Assembly: GCA_016742125.1 (NCBI GenBank)
Contig: JACVCM010000001.1
Span: 44,533-108,532 of the forward strand
Direction of reading: 5' to 3'
Source of the DNA: Sphingomonadaceae bacterium
GTDB taxonomy: Bacteria; Pseudomonadota; Alphaproteobacteria; Sphingomonadales; Sphingomonadaceae
DNA length: 64,000 nt
Positions within the stretch are counted from its first letter, which is position 1, and each line of letters opens with the position of its first letter. The notes under the pieces were generated by a model. It was not told the origin of the DNA. It made no database searches and saw only the letters and a program-made list of their open reading frames with translations. The position numbers and the translations under genes were made by a program. This document shows, in pieces, positions 9,052-17,600 of the stretch.

Positions 9052-9717
9052 ATGACACTGTCTGTCGCAATGCGCATGTTCGCTCTAGGCGCCCTCACCC
9101 TGGCGCCTGCGGGCGGGCATGCGTTTGACAGCGTCAGCATCGAGACCGAAATATATGAATATGTGGAAGACGCGGATCGGACAACAGCGTCCGATAAGAC
9201 GGCGCTGGCCATATTCGGCCCCTTTCGCGTTATCGCAACCGATCGAGTCGAACTGCGTGGTAGCATCGAAAGCGACACGCCTGGCCAGTTTAAGGCCATG
9301 CTGCGCGCCTATCCGGATATCCGTCAGATCGACATGGTCGATTGCCCGGGGACCGGCGACGACGAAGCCAATCTGGTCCTCGCCCGAATGGTACGGAAGG
9401 CTGGCCTCGTAACCTATGTACCATATGGTGGCTCGGTACGGTCAGGTGGCGTGGAACTGTTTCTTGCAGGGGTGAAGCGTCAGGCCGAGCCAGATGCCGA
9501 GTTTGCCGTGCATAGCTGGTTAGACGAAGACGGCTTTGAGCCAGACGATTATGCCGACAATGATCCGGTCAATCGCGAATATATCGAATATTATCGCGAA
9601 ATGGGAATGAGCGAGGACAAGGCAAAGGCCTTTTATGCGCTTACGAATAGCGTTTCGCACAACGAGACGCTCGTACTCAGGCCGCGCGACATCGCGGCAT
9701 ATATTCCGCTCGACTGA
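9052..9717 (+). CDS. Putative secreted ClpP-fold protein (COG3904-like)
   Basis: A 221-residue protein with a signal peptide (cleavage near GGHA, residue 24). The central part follows the pattern of COG3904-type ClpP/crotonase-fold proteins: VELRGSIESDTPGQFKAML, then IRQIDMVDCPGTGDD, RKAGLVTYVP, SGGVELFLAG and FAVHSW. In that family the Ser of the S-x-C/G string is the presumed nucleophile and the later His a partner. Here they would be the Ser of SGG and the His of VHSW. The acidic C-terminal third probably packs on the core. No partner gene is adjacent. Function is unknown; peptidase activity is inferred from the fold only. Confidence 0.6.
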   Translation: MTLSVAMRMFALGALTLAPAGGHAFDSVSIETEIYEYVEDADRTTASDKTALAIFGPFRVIATDRVELRGSIESDTPGQFKAMLRAYPDIRQIDMVDCPGTGDDEANLVLARMVRKAGLVTYVPYGGSVRSGGVELFLAGVKRQAEPDAEFAVHSWLDEDGFEPDDYADNDPVNREYIEYYREMGMSEDKAKAFYALTNSVSHNETLVLRPRDIAAYIPLD

Positions 9718-9790
9718 TCGTCGCCTCAAAAAATAACCCAATATTTCATACCATTTGCGGTGGTCGGATGGTGTGCAATCGATATTATAT

Positions 9791-9818
9791 TTGAAACATA
9801 CCAACTGGTCGGTATTTT
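9791..9818 (+). promoter_or_regulatory. Promoter and TetR-type operator for the detoxification operon
   Basis: A -35-like TTGAAA (9791-9796) and a -10-like TATTTT (9813-9818) are separated by 16 nt. Between and over them lies the imperfect palindrome ATACCAACTGGTCGGTAT (9798-9815), which matches its reverse complement at 14 of 18 positions, as TetR-family operators do. The first transcribed base would fall at or next to the ATG of the TetR gene (9825), which has no Shine-Dalgarno, so the transcript may be leaderless. The position suits self-repression. Confidence 0.6.
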
Positions 9819-9824
9819 GATTTC

Positions 9825-10445
9825 ATGCCGAGTCGTTCTGCCCCGTCATCACGCCCCAGCGCTCGGTCGAAACTGATCGAAGCCGCACATGCCACGGTGC
9901 GGGCAAAAGGTTATAACGCGACGTCGGTGGATGAACTTTGTGCCGCTGCGGGCGTGACCAAGGGCGCGTTCTTCCATTACTTCCCGTCGAAGGAAGCGTT
10001 GGCCGTCGCTGCTGCGGGTGCCTGGACCGACATGGCCGAGCAACGGATTTTCACCGCGCCCGATTGGGTTCGTATTGCCGATCCGTTAGACAGGTTGCTC
10101 GCCCACATCGATTTCCGCTTTGCGATGCTCGATGGTCCGGTCGAGGATTTCACCTGCTTCGTCGGCACTATGGTCCAGGAAGCGTTCAAAAGCAGCGATG
10201 CCATCCGCGCCGCATGCGACGCCAGTGTTACCGCTTATGCGAAACGCCTTGCCGAAGATATCCAGCCGGCCATCGACCGTTATGGCATCGGTTATGGAGT
10301 GACCGCACTTGACCTCGCCTTCCATATCCAGGCGGTGCTGCAAGGCGCCTTCATCATGGCCAAGGCCAAAGGCAACCCTCAGATCGCCCGCGACACCGTC
10401 ACGCATCTGAAACGCTATGTGCAGATGCTGTTCAATAGAGAGTGA
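9825..10445 (+). CDS. TetR/AcrR family transcriptional regulator
   Basis: A 206-residue repressor with an N-terminal helix-turn-helix (about residues 15-60; SKLIEAAHATVRAKGYNATS, then VDELCAAAGVTKGAFFHYF), the conserved TetR recognition segment, and a C-terminal ligand-binding domain including a TetR_C-like EDFTCFVGTMVQE string. It heads a run of six genes on the same strand: two VOC proteins, DUF1428, a PhnB-like protein, a GST and an SRPBCC protein. It probably represses the whole run from the operator overlapping its own promoter and is released by an unknown, perhaps electrophilic, ligand. Confidence 0.93.
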   Translation: MPSRSAPSSRPSARSKLIEAAHATVRAKGYNATSVDELCAAAGVTKGAFFHYFPSKEALAVAAAGAWTDMAEQRIFTAPDWVRIADPLDRLLAHIDFRFAMLDGPVEDFTCFVGTMVQEAFKSSDAIRAACDASVTAYAKRLAEDIQPAIDRYGIGYGVTALDLAFHIQAVLQGAFIMAKAKGNPQIARDTVTHLKRYVQMLFNRE

Positions 10446-10466
10446 AAAGAGAAGGAGACCTCCCCC

Positions 10467-10877
10467 ATGTCCAGAGTGATTTTCGTCAACCTGCCGGTCG
10501 CGGACCTGCCGAAGTCGATGGCCTTTTATGAAGCCCTCGGATTCACCAATAACCCGCAATTCACGGACGATACCGCCGCCTGTATGGTGTGGAGCGAGGC
10601 GATCATGGTCATGCTGCTGACGCATGATAAATGGAAAAGCTTCACCGATCGCCCGATGCCGCCGTCCGGCCATAGCGAGGTGATGCTTGCTATAACCCTC
10701 GACAGCAGGGACGCGGTAAACGCGCTCGTCGATGCCGGTGCGGTGGCCGGAGGCACGGCTGACCTTAACCCGCCGCAGGATCATGGTTTCATGTATCAGC
10801 GTACACTTGCCGATCCCGATGGCCATATCTGGGAACCCTTCTGGATGGACCCGGCCGCAATCCCGCCAAGCGAGTGA
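10467..10877 (+). CDS. VOC family protein (glyoxalase/bleomycin-resistance fold)
   Basis: A 136-residue single-module vicinal-oxygen-chelate protein: FVNLPVADLPKSMAFYEALGF at the start and RTLADPDGHIWEPFWMDP at the end, with the metal-site Glu in the HIWEPFW string. A GGAGACC Shine-Dalgarno lies just upstream. Proteins of this type catalyse isomerisation, dioxygenation or drug sequestration. The reaction cannot be told from sequence. It is the first structural gene after the TetR regulator. Confidence 0.87.
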   Translation: MSRVIFVNLPVADLPKSMAFYEALGFTNNPQFTDDTAACMVWSEAIMVMLLTHDKWKSFTDRPMPPSGHSEVMLAITLDSRDAVNALVDAGAVAGGTADLNPPQDHGFMYQRTLADPDGHIWEPFWMDPAAIPPSE

Positions 10878-10913
10878 AGTTTTTTGGGGGGCAAACATCT
10901 GAGGAGAAATGGA

Positions 10914-11285
10914 ATGAGTTATATCGACGGTTTCGTAATCGCGGTTCCCAAGGCGAACCGGGACAAGTTCATCGACCATGCAAAGACCGCGGACAGCCTG
11001 TTCGTCGAAATGGGCGCAATACGTGTGGTCGAATGCTGGGCAGAGGACGTGCCCGAGGGCAAGGTTACCGATTTCCGCATGGCAGTGAAGGCCGAGGCGG
11101 ATGAGGACGTGGTCTTCAGCTGGATCGAATGGCCCGACAAGGACACGCGCGACAAATGCTATGCGGTGATGATGGACCCGGACAACAAGGATCCGCGCAT
11201 GGACCAGGAGAAAAACCCGATGCCCTTTGATGGCAAACGGATGATCTGGGGCGGATTCACGCCGGTCGTGGACCTGAAAAACTGA
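10914..11285 (+). CDS. DUF1428 family protein
   Basis: A 123-residue protein of the DUF1428 (YbaA-like) family: MSYIDGFVIAVPKANRDKF, then YRDHA-like FIDHAKTAD, VVECWAEDVPEGKVTDF and the C-terminal PFDGKRMIWGGFTPVVDL. The fold is a ferredoxin-like dimeric barrel. Enzymatic role is unknown. A GAGGAGA Shine-Dalgarno (10901-10907) fixes the ATG at 10914, although the frame opens slightly earlier. It is the third gene of the TetR-led run and is often found with VOC proteins. Confidence 0.9.
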   Translation: MSYIDGFVIAVPKANRDKFIDHAKTADSLFVEMGAIRVVECWAEDVPEGKVTDFRMAVKAEADEDVVFSWIEWPDKDTRDKCYAVMMDPDNKDPRMDQEKNPMPFDGKRMIWGGFTPVVDLKN

Positions 11286-11298
11286 CTGGAGAGATAGG

Positions 11299-12084
11299 AT
11301 GCCAAACAAACATGGCGATTTCATCTGGTACGAACTCATGACCAGCGATGCCGACGCCGCAAGCCGATTCTATAAATCGATTCTGGGATGGAGTGTCGCA
11401 CCGTCCGAACAGCCGGATATGGATTATCGCGTCTTTTCGGCCGGTGACGAGCAGGTCGGCGGTTTCATGGCGCTGACCGCAGACATGACCGCAAGTGGCG
11501 CACAACCTTGTTGGGCAGGCTATATCAGCGTGGACGATGTGGACGCTTCGGTCGATGCGATCAAGGCGGCGGGCGGCAGTGTGCTCATGGGACCATCCGA
11601 GGTGCCAGGTGTCGGGCCCTTCGCATTCGTTGCCGATCCGCAAGGCGCGATATTCTATGTCATGAACGACCGGTCGGGTGAAGCAAGTCAGAGCTTCGCC
11701 GCAACCGAGCCTAAAATTGGCCATTGCGCGTGGAACGAACTGGCTTCCGCCAATCCCGAAGCGTCAAAAGCGTTTTATGGTGAGCAGTTCGGCTGGGTCC
11801 AGGACGGCGACATGGATATGGGGCCGCTCGGCAAATATCAATTCTGGTGGGCGAGCGAAAAGCGTTTCATGCTGGGGGCAGTAATGCCGAAAATGCCCGA
11901 AATGCCGGTTTCGGCCTGGGGTTTCTACTTCCGAGTGCCGGATATCGACGCCGCGGCAGAGGCAATCAAGGTCAATGGCGGTACATTGTTCCAAGAGCCG
12001 ATCGAAATTCCCGGCGGCGATTTCAGTTTGAATGCGTCGGACCCGCAAGGTGCAGCCTTCGGATTGGTGGGACCCCGTAAATGA
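11299..12084 (+). CDS. Two-domain VOC family protein
   Basis: A 261-residue protein made of two glyoxalase-like modules in tandem: residues 6-122 (GDFIWYELMTSDADAASRFY ... FVADPQGAIFYVM) and 140-258 (HCAWNELASANPEASKAFY ... NASDPQGAAFGLV). It resembles the CFP-30B-like and hydroxylase-type VOC proteins common in actinobacteria and alphaproteobacteria. GGAGAGATAGG precedes the ATG. It follows the DUF1428 gene by 13 nt and is part of the same presumed transcript. The substrate is unknown. Confidence 0.88.
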   Translation: MPNKHGDFIWYELMTSDADAASRFYKSILGWSVAPSEQPDMDYRVFSAGDEQVGGFMALTADMTASGAQPCWAGYISVDDVDASVDAIKAAGGSVLMGPSEVPGVGPFAFVADPQGAIFYVMNDRSGEASQSFAATEPKIGHCAWNELASANPEASKAFYGEQFGWVQDGDMDMGPLGKYQFWWASEKRFMLGAVMPKMPEMPVSAWGFYFRVPDIDAAAEAIKVNGGTLFQEPIEIPGGDFSLNASDPQGAAFGLVGPRK

Positions 12085-12118
12085 GTGGCGGAGCCACAAA
12101 CGACCCCAGGAGAGAAAA

Positions 12119-12595
12119 ATGATCCCCAAGAACACAATCTGCGTCTGGTATGACAAGGATGCAGAAGAGGCCGCCAATTTCTACGCAGCGACCTTTCCCG
12201 ATAGCACGGTCAATGCCGTCCACCGCGCACCAGGCGACTATCCGTCCGGCAAGGCAGGCGATGTACTGACGGTCGAATTCACCGTTTGCGGCATTCCCTG
12301 CATCGGCTTGAACGGGGGGCCGGCCTTTACACATAGCGAAGCCTTTTCCTTCCAGATCGCGACCGACGACCAGGAAGAAACCGACCGTTACTGGGACGCC
12401 ATCGTCGGCAATGGCGGCGCAGAGAGCATGTGCGGCTGGTGCAAGGACAAATGGGGTGTGAACTGGCAGATCACGCCGCGCGTCCTGACCGAGGCGATGG
12501 CTAGCGGCGGCGACATCGCCAGGCGCGCTTTTGCGGCGATGATGGAAATGCAGAAAATCGATGTCGCCAGGATCGAAGCGGCGGTGGCGGGATGA
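12119..12595 (+). CDS. PhnB-like VOC superfamily protein
   Basis: A 158-residue protein of the PhnB / 3-demethylubiquinone-9 3-methyltransferase-like branch of the VOC superfamily: ICVWYDKDAEEAANFYAATFPDS, GGPAFTHSEAFSFQI and the closing CGWCKDKWGVNWQITP, WGVSWQIVP in most relatives. Despite the domain name, these proteins are not methyltransferases in most cases. An AGGAGAG Shine-Dalgarno (12108-12114) supports the ATG at 12119. The stop overlaps the GST start by ATGA. This is the third VOC-fold protein of the run. Confidence 0.9.
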   Translation: MIPKNTICVWYDKDAEEAANFYAATFPDSTVNAVHRAPGDYPSGKAGDVLTVEFTVCGIPCIGLNGGPAFTHSEAFSFQIATDDQEETDRYWDAIVGNGGAESMCGWCKDKWGVNWQITPRVLTEAMASGGDIARRAFAAMMEMQKIDVARIEAAVAG

Positions 12596-13263
12596 GCATG
12601 ATCCTTCACGGCCACCCCTTTTCGTCCTACACTTGGAAGGCACTGATTGCACTTTACGAAAAGAATCTGTCGTTCGAACTGCAAAATGTAGAAGACGATA
12701 TTGCCGCCAAGACCGGGAGCGCGGGACGGCTCGGTGAGCTTTGGCCGCCAGCGCAGTTTCCGGTGCTCGAAGACGGCAACAAGGTACTGATTGAAAGCTC
12801 GATCCTGATCGAGCATCTCGATCTGGCCTATCCGGATACGATGCAGCTTATTCCCGCCGACCGCCAGCAAGCGCTCCAGGTGCGCTTCATGGACCGCGTT
12901 TTCGACAATCATGTCATGGCGAGGATGCAAGCCGTTGTCGGCGAGTATCTTCCCTTCATCACCGAAAAGCCCGATCCCATGCGCATCGACCGGGCGAAAA
13001 ACGCGCTGTCGACGATTTATCGCTGGCTGGACGAAAGACTGCCCGACGATGGCTGGGCCTGCGGCCCCGACTTCACACTGGCCGATTGTGCAGGGGCTCC
13101 GTCCCTATTCTACGCCGACTGGGTGCAGCCCATTCCCGATGACTGCCCGCGCGTGCAGGCCTATCGCGCCCGCACGCTGGCTCGCCCGTCAGTGGCGCGC
13201 GCCGTCGACGGGGGCAGGCCCTATCGGCACTATTGGGTACTCGGGCCGACCGATCGCGACTAA
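12592..13263 (+). CDS. Glutathione S-transferase family protein
   Basis: A 223-residue cytosolic GST: an N-terminal thioredoxin-like domain (LHGHPFSSYTWKALIALYEK) with a Ser/Tyr pair near the usual catalytic position, the glutathione-binding stretch QFPVLEDGNKVLIESSIL, and an all-helical C-terminal domain with the N-capping-box sequence FTLADCAGAPSLFY. Its ATG overlaps the stop of the PhnB-like gene, so the two are translationally coupled. In this setting it probably conjugates or isomerises the electrophile sensed by the TetR protein. Confidence 0.9.
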   Translation: MSMILHGHPFSSYTWKALIALYEKNLSFELQNVEDDIAAKTGSAGRLGELWPPAQFPVLEDGNKVLIESSILIEHLDLAYPDTMQLIPADRQQALQVRFMDRVFDNHVMARMQAVVGEYLPFITEKPDPMRIDRAKNALSTIYRWLDERLPDDGWACGPDFTLADCAGAPSLFYADWVQPIPDDCPRVQAYRARTLARPSVARAVDGGRPYRHYWVLGPTDRD

Positions 13264-13278
13264 CAAAGGATATCTATC

Positions 13279-13740
13279 GTGACTGCAACACAGGAAAATG
13301 GATGGGAACTTTCCATCACCCGATTTATCGCGGCGTCGCCCGAAAAGGTCTGGGACGTCATGGCGAATCGTATCGATGAATGGTGGTGCCCAAAGCCTTG
13401 GCGCGCCGAATTTGAAAAGCTTGAACGCCGCGCTGGGGGTGCTTCGACATGCACGATGTACGGTCCGGACGGTGAGGTGCATCCGCACCCGGGGACGGTA
13501 CTCGCTTGGGACGAGGGAAAGCGCTTCGCCTTTACCGATGCAATCGTCGGCGACCTGATGCCTTCAGGACCGTTCATGATAGGGATATGGTCTGTCGAAC
13601 CCGAAGGCGACGGTGCACGCTATACCGCCACTTGCCGTCACTGGACCGAAGGCGATTGCGAGCGGCACCGGGAAATGGGGTTCGAGGAAGGCTGGGGCGC
13701 GTGTGCGGACCAGTTGGTGGCGCTGGCGGAGGGTCAATAA
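13279..13740 (+). CDS. SRPBCC (AHSA1-like) domain protein
   Basis: A 153-residue START/SRPBCC-fold protein: ITRFIAASPEKVWDVMANRIDEWWCPKPW at the start, then GTVLAWDEGKRFAFTDA and a C-terminal helix GFEEGWGACADQLVAL typical of AHSA1/ATPase-activator-like members. It starts with GTG, eight bases after an AAAGGA Shine-Dalgarno (13265-13270). It is the last gene of the TetR-led run. The fold binds hydrophobic ligands. The actual ligand is not evident. Confidence 0.88.
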   Translation: MTATQENGWELSITRFIAASPEKVWDVMANRIDEWWCPKPWRAEFEKLERRAGGASTCTMYGPDGEVHPHPGTVLAWDEGKRFAFTDAIVGDLMPSGPFMIGIWSVEPEGDGARYTATCRHWTEGDCERHREMGFEEGWGACADQLVALAEGQ

Positions 13741-13742
13741 AC

Positions 13743-13769
13743 CCTCCCAATCGACTTGCGATGGGGAGG
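13743..13769. repeat. Single hairpin of repeat family A
   Basis: CCTCCCAATCG, loop ACTTG, CGATGGGGAGG: the family A hairpin with one mismatch in the left arm. It lies between the convergent SRPBCC and GST genes, a few bases after the SRPBCC stop. Confidence 0.85.
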
Positions 13770-13776
13770 ATATAGT

Positions 13777-14448
13777 TCAAAAATCCACCTGCTCATAATG
13801 TTTGGGCGGTGCGATGACTTCCATCCGCTCGGACAATAGAGGCCGGAAACTGGGACGCGATTTGAACATCGCGTACCAGGCCTTGGTCTGCTCATGCCCG
13901 GTCCAGTCGATCCCGCCGAGATAGTCCGCGACGGAGATTTGCGCGGCTGCGGCGAGGTCAGCCATGCTCATCGTCGGTCCCGCCATCCAGGCGCGATGAT
14001 CGATCAGATAGTCGACATAATCAAGATGGCCGTTGGCGAGCTTCATCGCCTCGCGCAGCACGCGGCTGTCTGGCGGTTGCCGGTCCACCAGCCGCTTCTT
14101 CATCCGCTCGTGGAGCAGTGGCTGGGTCACATCGCCATAAAATTGCTCATCGAACCACGCCACCAGCCGCCGGATTTCTGCCCGATATTGGGCGGTTCCG
14201 CTAATCATCGGATTGGCGGAAACGGTCTCGTCAATATATTCCGAAATGGCAACCGAGTCGGCCAGGGTGATATTCCGTTCGCTGTCGCGCATCACCGGCG
14301 TCCGTCCAGCCGGGTTCATCTGCAGAAAGTCGTCGCGCTGCTCCCACGGATTTTCGCGCACAAGGCTATAGGCGACACCCTTCTCGCCCAGGAGCAGGCG
14401 GACTTTGCGCGAGAACGGACAAAGCGGATATTGATGAAGATGCCACAT
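13777..14448 (-). CDS. Glutathione S-transferase family protein (CPFS motif)
   Basis: A 223-residue GST-fold protein. The N-terminal thioredoxin-like domain has the CPFS motif (LHQYPLCPFSRKVRLLL), with a Cys at the catalytic position as in glutaredoxin-like or omega-class GSTs. The glutathione loop is NPAGRTPVM and the substrate helix ADSVAISEYIDE. The C-terminal domain is helical and has the MSMADLAAAAQISVADYLG box. It follows the TamB-lipoprotein genes on the same strand after 44 nt, so it may be read with them, but it also makes sense as an independent gene. Confidence 0.9.
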   Translation of the reverse strand: MWHLHQYPLCPFSRKVRLLLGEKGVAYSLVRENPWEQRDDFLQMNPAGRTPVMRDSERNITLADSVAISEYIDETVSANPMISGTAQYRAEIRRLVAWFDEQFYGDVTQPLLHERMKKRLVDRQPPDSRVLREAMKLANGHLDYVDYLIDHRAWMAGPTMSMADLAAAAQISVADYLGGIDWTGHEQTKAWYAMFKSRPSFRPLLSERMEVIAPPKHYEQVDF

Positions 14449-14492
14449 GCCGCTCTGTTAGGGCCGGTTGCGCTTAAAGAAAAGGCCGGTCG

Positions 14493-14654
14493 TCAATTGC
14501 TTGGCTTCTCGCCAGGTTCCTTGGCAGCCTCTTTTGCCATTTCGGCATCGAGCTTCGCCTCGGCTGCCTTCACTTTCTGTTCGGTCTCGGCATATTGTTC
14601 GTCGAAACCCGGACTGCAGGCACCGAGCAGGAAGAGGAGCAGCATCGCGCGCAT
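14493..14654 (-). CDS. Small lipoprotein downstream of tamB
   Basis: A 53-residue protein starting MRAMLLLFLLGACSPGF: a short signal peptide with lipobox LLGAC, Cys13 becoming the lipidated residue. The mature part (about 41 residues) is a charged helix rich in Ala, Glu and Lys, likely a short coiled coil. Its ATG overlaps the tamB stop (ATGA), so it is made together with TamB. The lipid anchor and location suggest a periplasmic or outer-membrane accessory of the TamAB machine. That is an inference from position only. Confidence 0.75.
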   Translation of the reverse strand: MRAMLLLFLLGACSPGFDEQYAETEQKVKAAEAKLDAEMAKEAAKEPGEKPSN

Positions 14655-17600
14655 CAATAGTCCTTCTTATAGCGAACGTTGACATTGGACTGCCCCCCCG
14701 AACTGATCTGGCTCAGCACCGACAGCGCCGGCGTCAGGCTGATTTCAAGCTGCGTAGCGGTGTAGCCCCTGGCATCGGTGACAATCTCCACATAGACATC
14801 GTTGGTGATATATTGACCGAAGGCAACCGCCATTTCACGTCCGGTGCGCTCGTCCGCGTCCAATAGCCGGAGACGGTCCAGACCAGTGGCCGATTGCAGC
14901 ACTCCCAGCGGGTTGAGCCCACCCGATCCTCCGCGCAGATTATTCAGCGACGCAGCCAGTTGCACCGCCTGAATCGCACTCAGCTCGCCGATCGAATTGC
15001 CGAACAGGATGCGGGCCATGATTTCGTCCTGTGGCAAAGCAGGAGTGGAGCTGAAGGTGATTTCCGGGTTTTGCCCTGTACCCCGAATGTTGACGCGCAC
15101 TGTCGTACCATCGACCTCGCTGGCTGCTGCGACGCGCAATGTGGGATTGGTCGCAGGGCCACCGGCAAAGGATATCCGCCCGCTTTCCAGCTCAAACGAG
15201 CGTCCGGCAAAGCCCAGCGTCCCGCGCACCAGTTCCATTTCGCCTGCGATGCGCGGCGCATCGCTGGTGCCTGTGACCCGCAGGTCCGCGCCCCATTCCG
15301 ATTCCAGCCCCATACCGCTGACATATAGCTCATCTGGAGCCTCCAGCCGGATATCGAGTTTCCAGTTGCTGGGCAGGCTGGTGATGGCGTCGGCGTCGCC
15401 AGATACACGCGGGCGCCCGGCTCTCGTCTTGCGGCGGATGCCGGTTAATGTCGCAACCTCAGCCGCGCCTTGGCGGAAAATCTTGAACCGTGTTTCGGGC
15501 AGACGCAACGTTCCGCTGATCAACGCCTCCCCGCCGGGCGTGTTCGTCACGCTGATCTTGCCAGTCGCGGTCGATGTAATCAGTTCGCTGCGTGCAACGC
15601 GGGCGCGGTCAAGGTCGAGATCGAGCTGCAGCGGAAAACCCTTGTCGGAGCTGAGATTGACAAATCCCCTGCCGCTGACCGTGCCGTCGCCGGCCTTGGC
15701 ACTAAGCTCGGTGACTTCAAGCTGGTCATTCGTGAAAGTCCCGCGAACCCGAAGCTGCGTCAGCTTCGTCCCATAGGCGTCATTTTCGTATACAAGGTCG
15801 TTGGCGCGAACCACGCCGGTCAGCTGCGGTGTCTGTACGCGGCCCGAAAAGTCTGCCGCCACCCCGACATTACCCGTCAGACTTTGATCGGCCAAAGCGG
15901 CCAGCGAGAAGAGCGTATCCGCCGGACCATTATAGCGGATGCCCCCTGACAGAGGTGCGGCCAGCAACCGCTCGGTCCAGCTGGCACCGCCGGGGGGAAG
16001 CGGTTTCAGATCGATCTGCAATCGTCCGACAGCGGCACCCCGGCGCCGGATAATGGCACGGGCATTGCCGCCATCGGGCAGCAGCCTTCCGACCAGGCTG
16101 ATGTCCACCGGCTGCGACCGGGAACCCAGGTTGGTCCGTACGAAATTGTCTATCTCCAGCCGCGCATCGGCGCGAGGGAACGCCGCAAATGACGCCTGCG
16201 ACCAATCGAGGCTGCCCGTGGCTCTGCCACGTATGGATAGCCCGGGCAGGAAGGGGTTCAGGACGGCGAGGTTCACCCTGTCGAGCCGCGACTGTAGCTC
16301 CAGTCCGTTTCCGTAACTCCCTGCAAAACGCACGGTGCCATTGGCAATGCGAACGGTTGCGAGCCGGATTTCATATTCACTCCGCCCTGGCACAATGCGG
16401 ACAGGGCCGACGGTCGCAAAGTCGATGCCGTTCGCCCTGCCCTGTGCGGCAACACGCCACAATTGCGGGGTCAGTTCGGCATTGGCGGCGATACGGAACG
16501 GCACCTCACTGCGCCCTTCAGCCAGGATCTGCGCCGTGCCGTTGCCGCCGCGATAGTCGATCCTGGCGCGCGCCGCCGCCAGCGAGATGTCGTTCAGCAA
16601 CGCATTTTCGACCTGCACATCCGCGACGACCTGCGGACGGTCGTACAGGATGATATCGGCGTTGATGATACCCCGTCCGATGGCGAGCTTCTGTTCGCCG
16701 CCGGCCAGTTCGGCATTGGACGCGACCGCATCGACCACGGCGCGCTGGTAACGGCCTTGCGCAGAAAGGGCGATGGTGCCGTCAAAGCCAGATCCGACGC
16801 CCGTCAGCGTCCCGGCAAATGGCCCCGAAGCCACCTGCTGCACGCGCCCGGCCAGCGCTACCCCGGCAAAATCGCCGCGCAATATGTCGATAGTCAGCGG
16901 CCCGCTTCCCGACAGCACATCGATATCGCCGCTGATCGGGCCATAGTCGGTCGCACCGGTCAGTTTGATCGCATAGCCCCGCGCGCTCCGCGTCACCAGC
17001 GCCACGACGTTGGACAAGCCGACGCCGAAGCCTGGTCGCGCGGCCGTTACCCGCGCCACCGGACGATCGAACGTGCCGGTTAGCTGTACGCCGACCGGAC
17101 CATATTGGTTGGAATAGCCCTGCCCGTTGAAAACCACACGTCCACCATCGGTCACATAGGTGCCGTTGCCGCTGTTCAGCCGGAACTGGGGTGCCACCAC
17201 GCTGGCGCGAGTAATGCGCAGCACGCCGTCCGTGCCATAACGGATCCCTGCATTGACGAACATCTGCCCGCCCAGAAAATTCTGCACCCCGGGGCTGAAC
17301 AACCTTGTCGAGCGGGCCTTGACTGTGCCGACCAGCGCATAGCCGCGCCCTGCGGTGGTTTCCAGATCGACATCGGCTTCGACATTGAAAATACCGACGC
17401 TTTCCAGCCGGAATCCGTCCACCCTGCCGTTGAGCGCGCCGGTGTAATAGCCCTTTTCGATATCCCCGACCAACAGCGCAGTTGCGTTGATCCGGTCGGA
17501 TCGGATGCGCAGATTGTCCGACAGGATGCGCCCATCGGCAATCGCGAGTTCGCCATTCATCGTGACGTTGGTGAGAAGGCCGCCTGCGACCTGGTTGATC

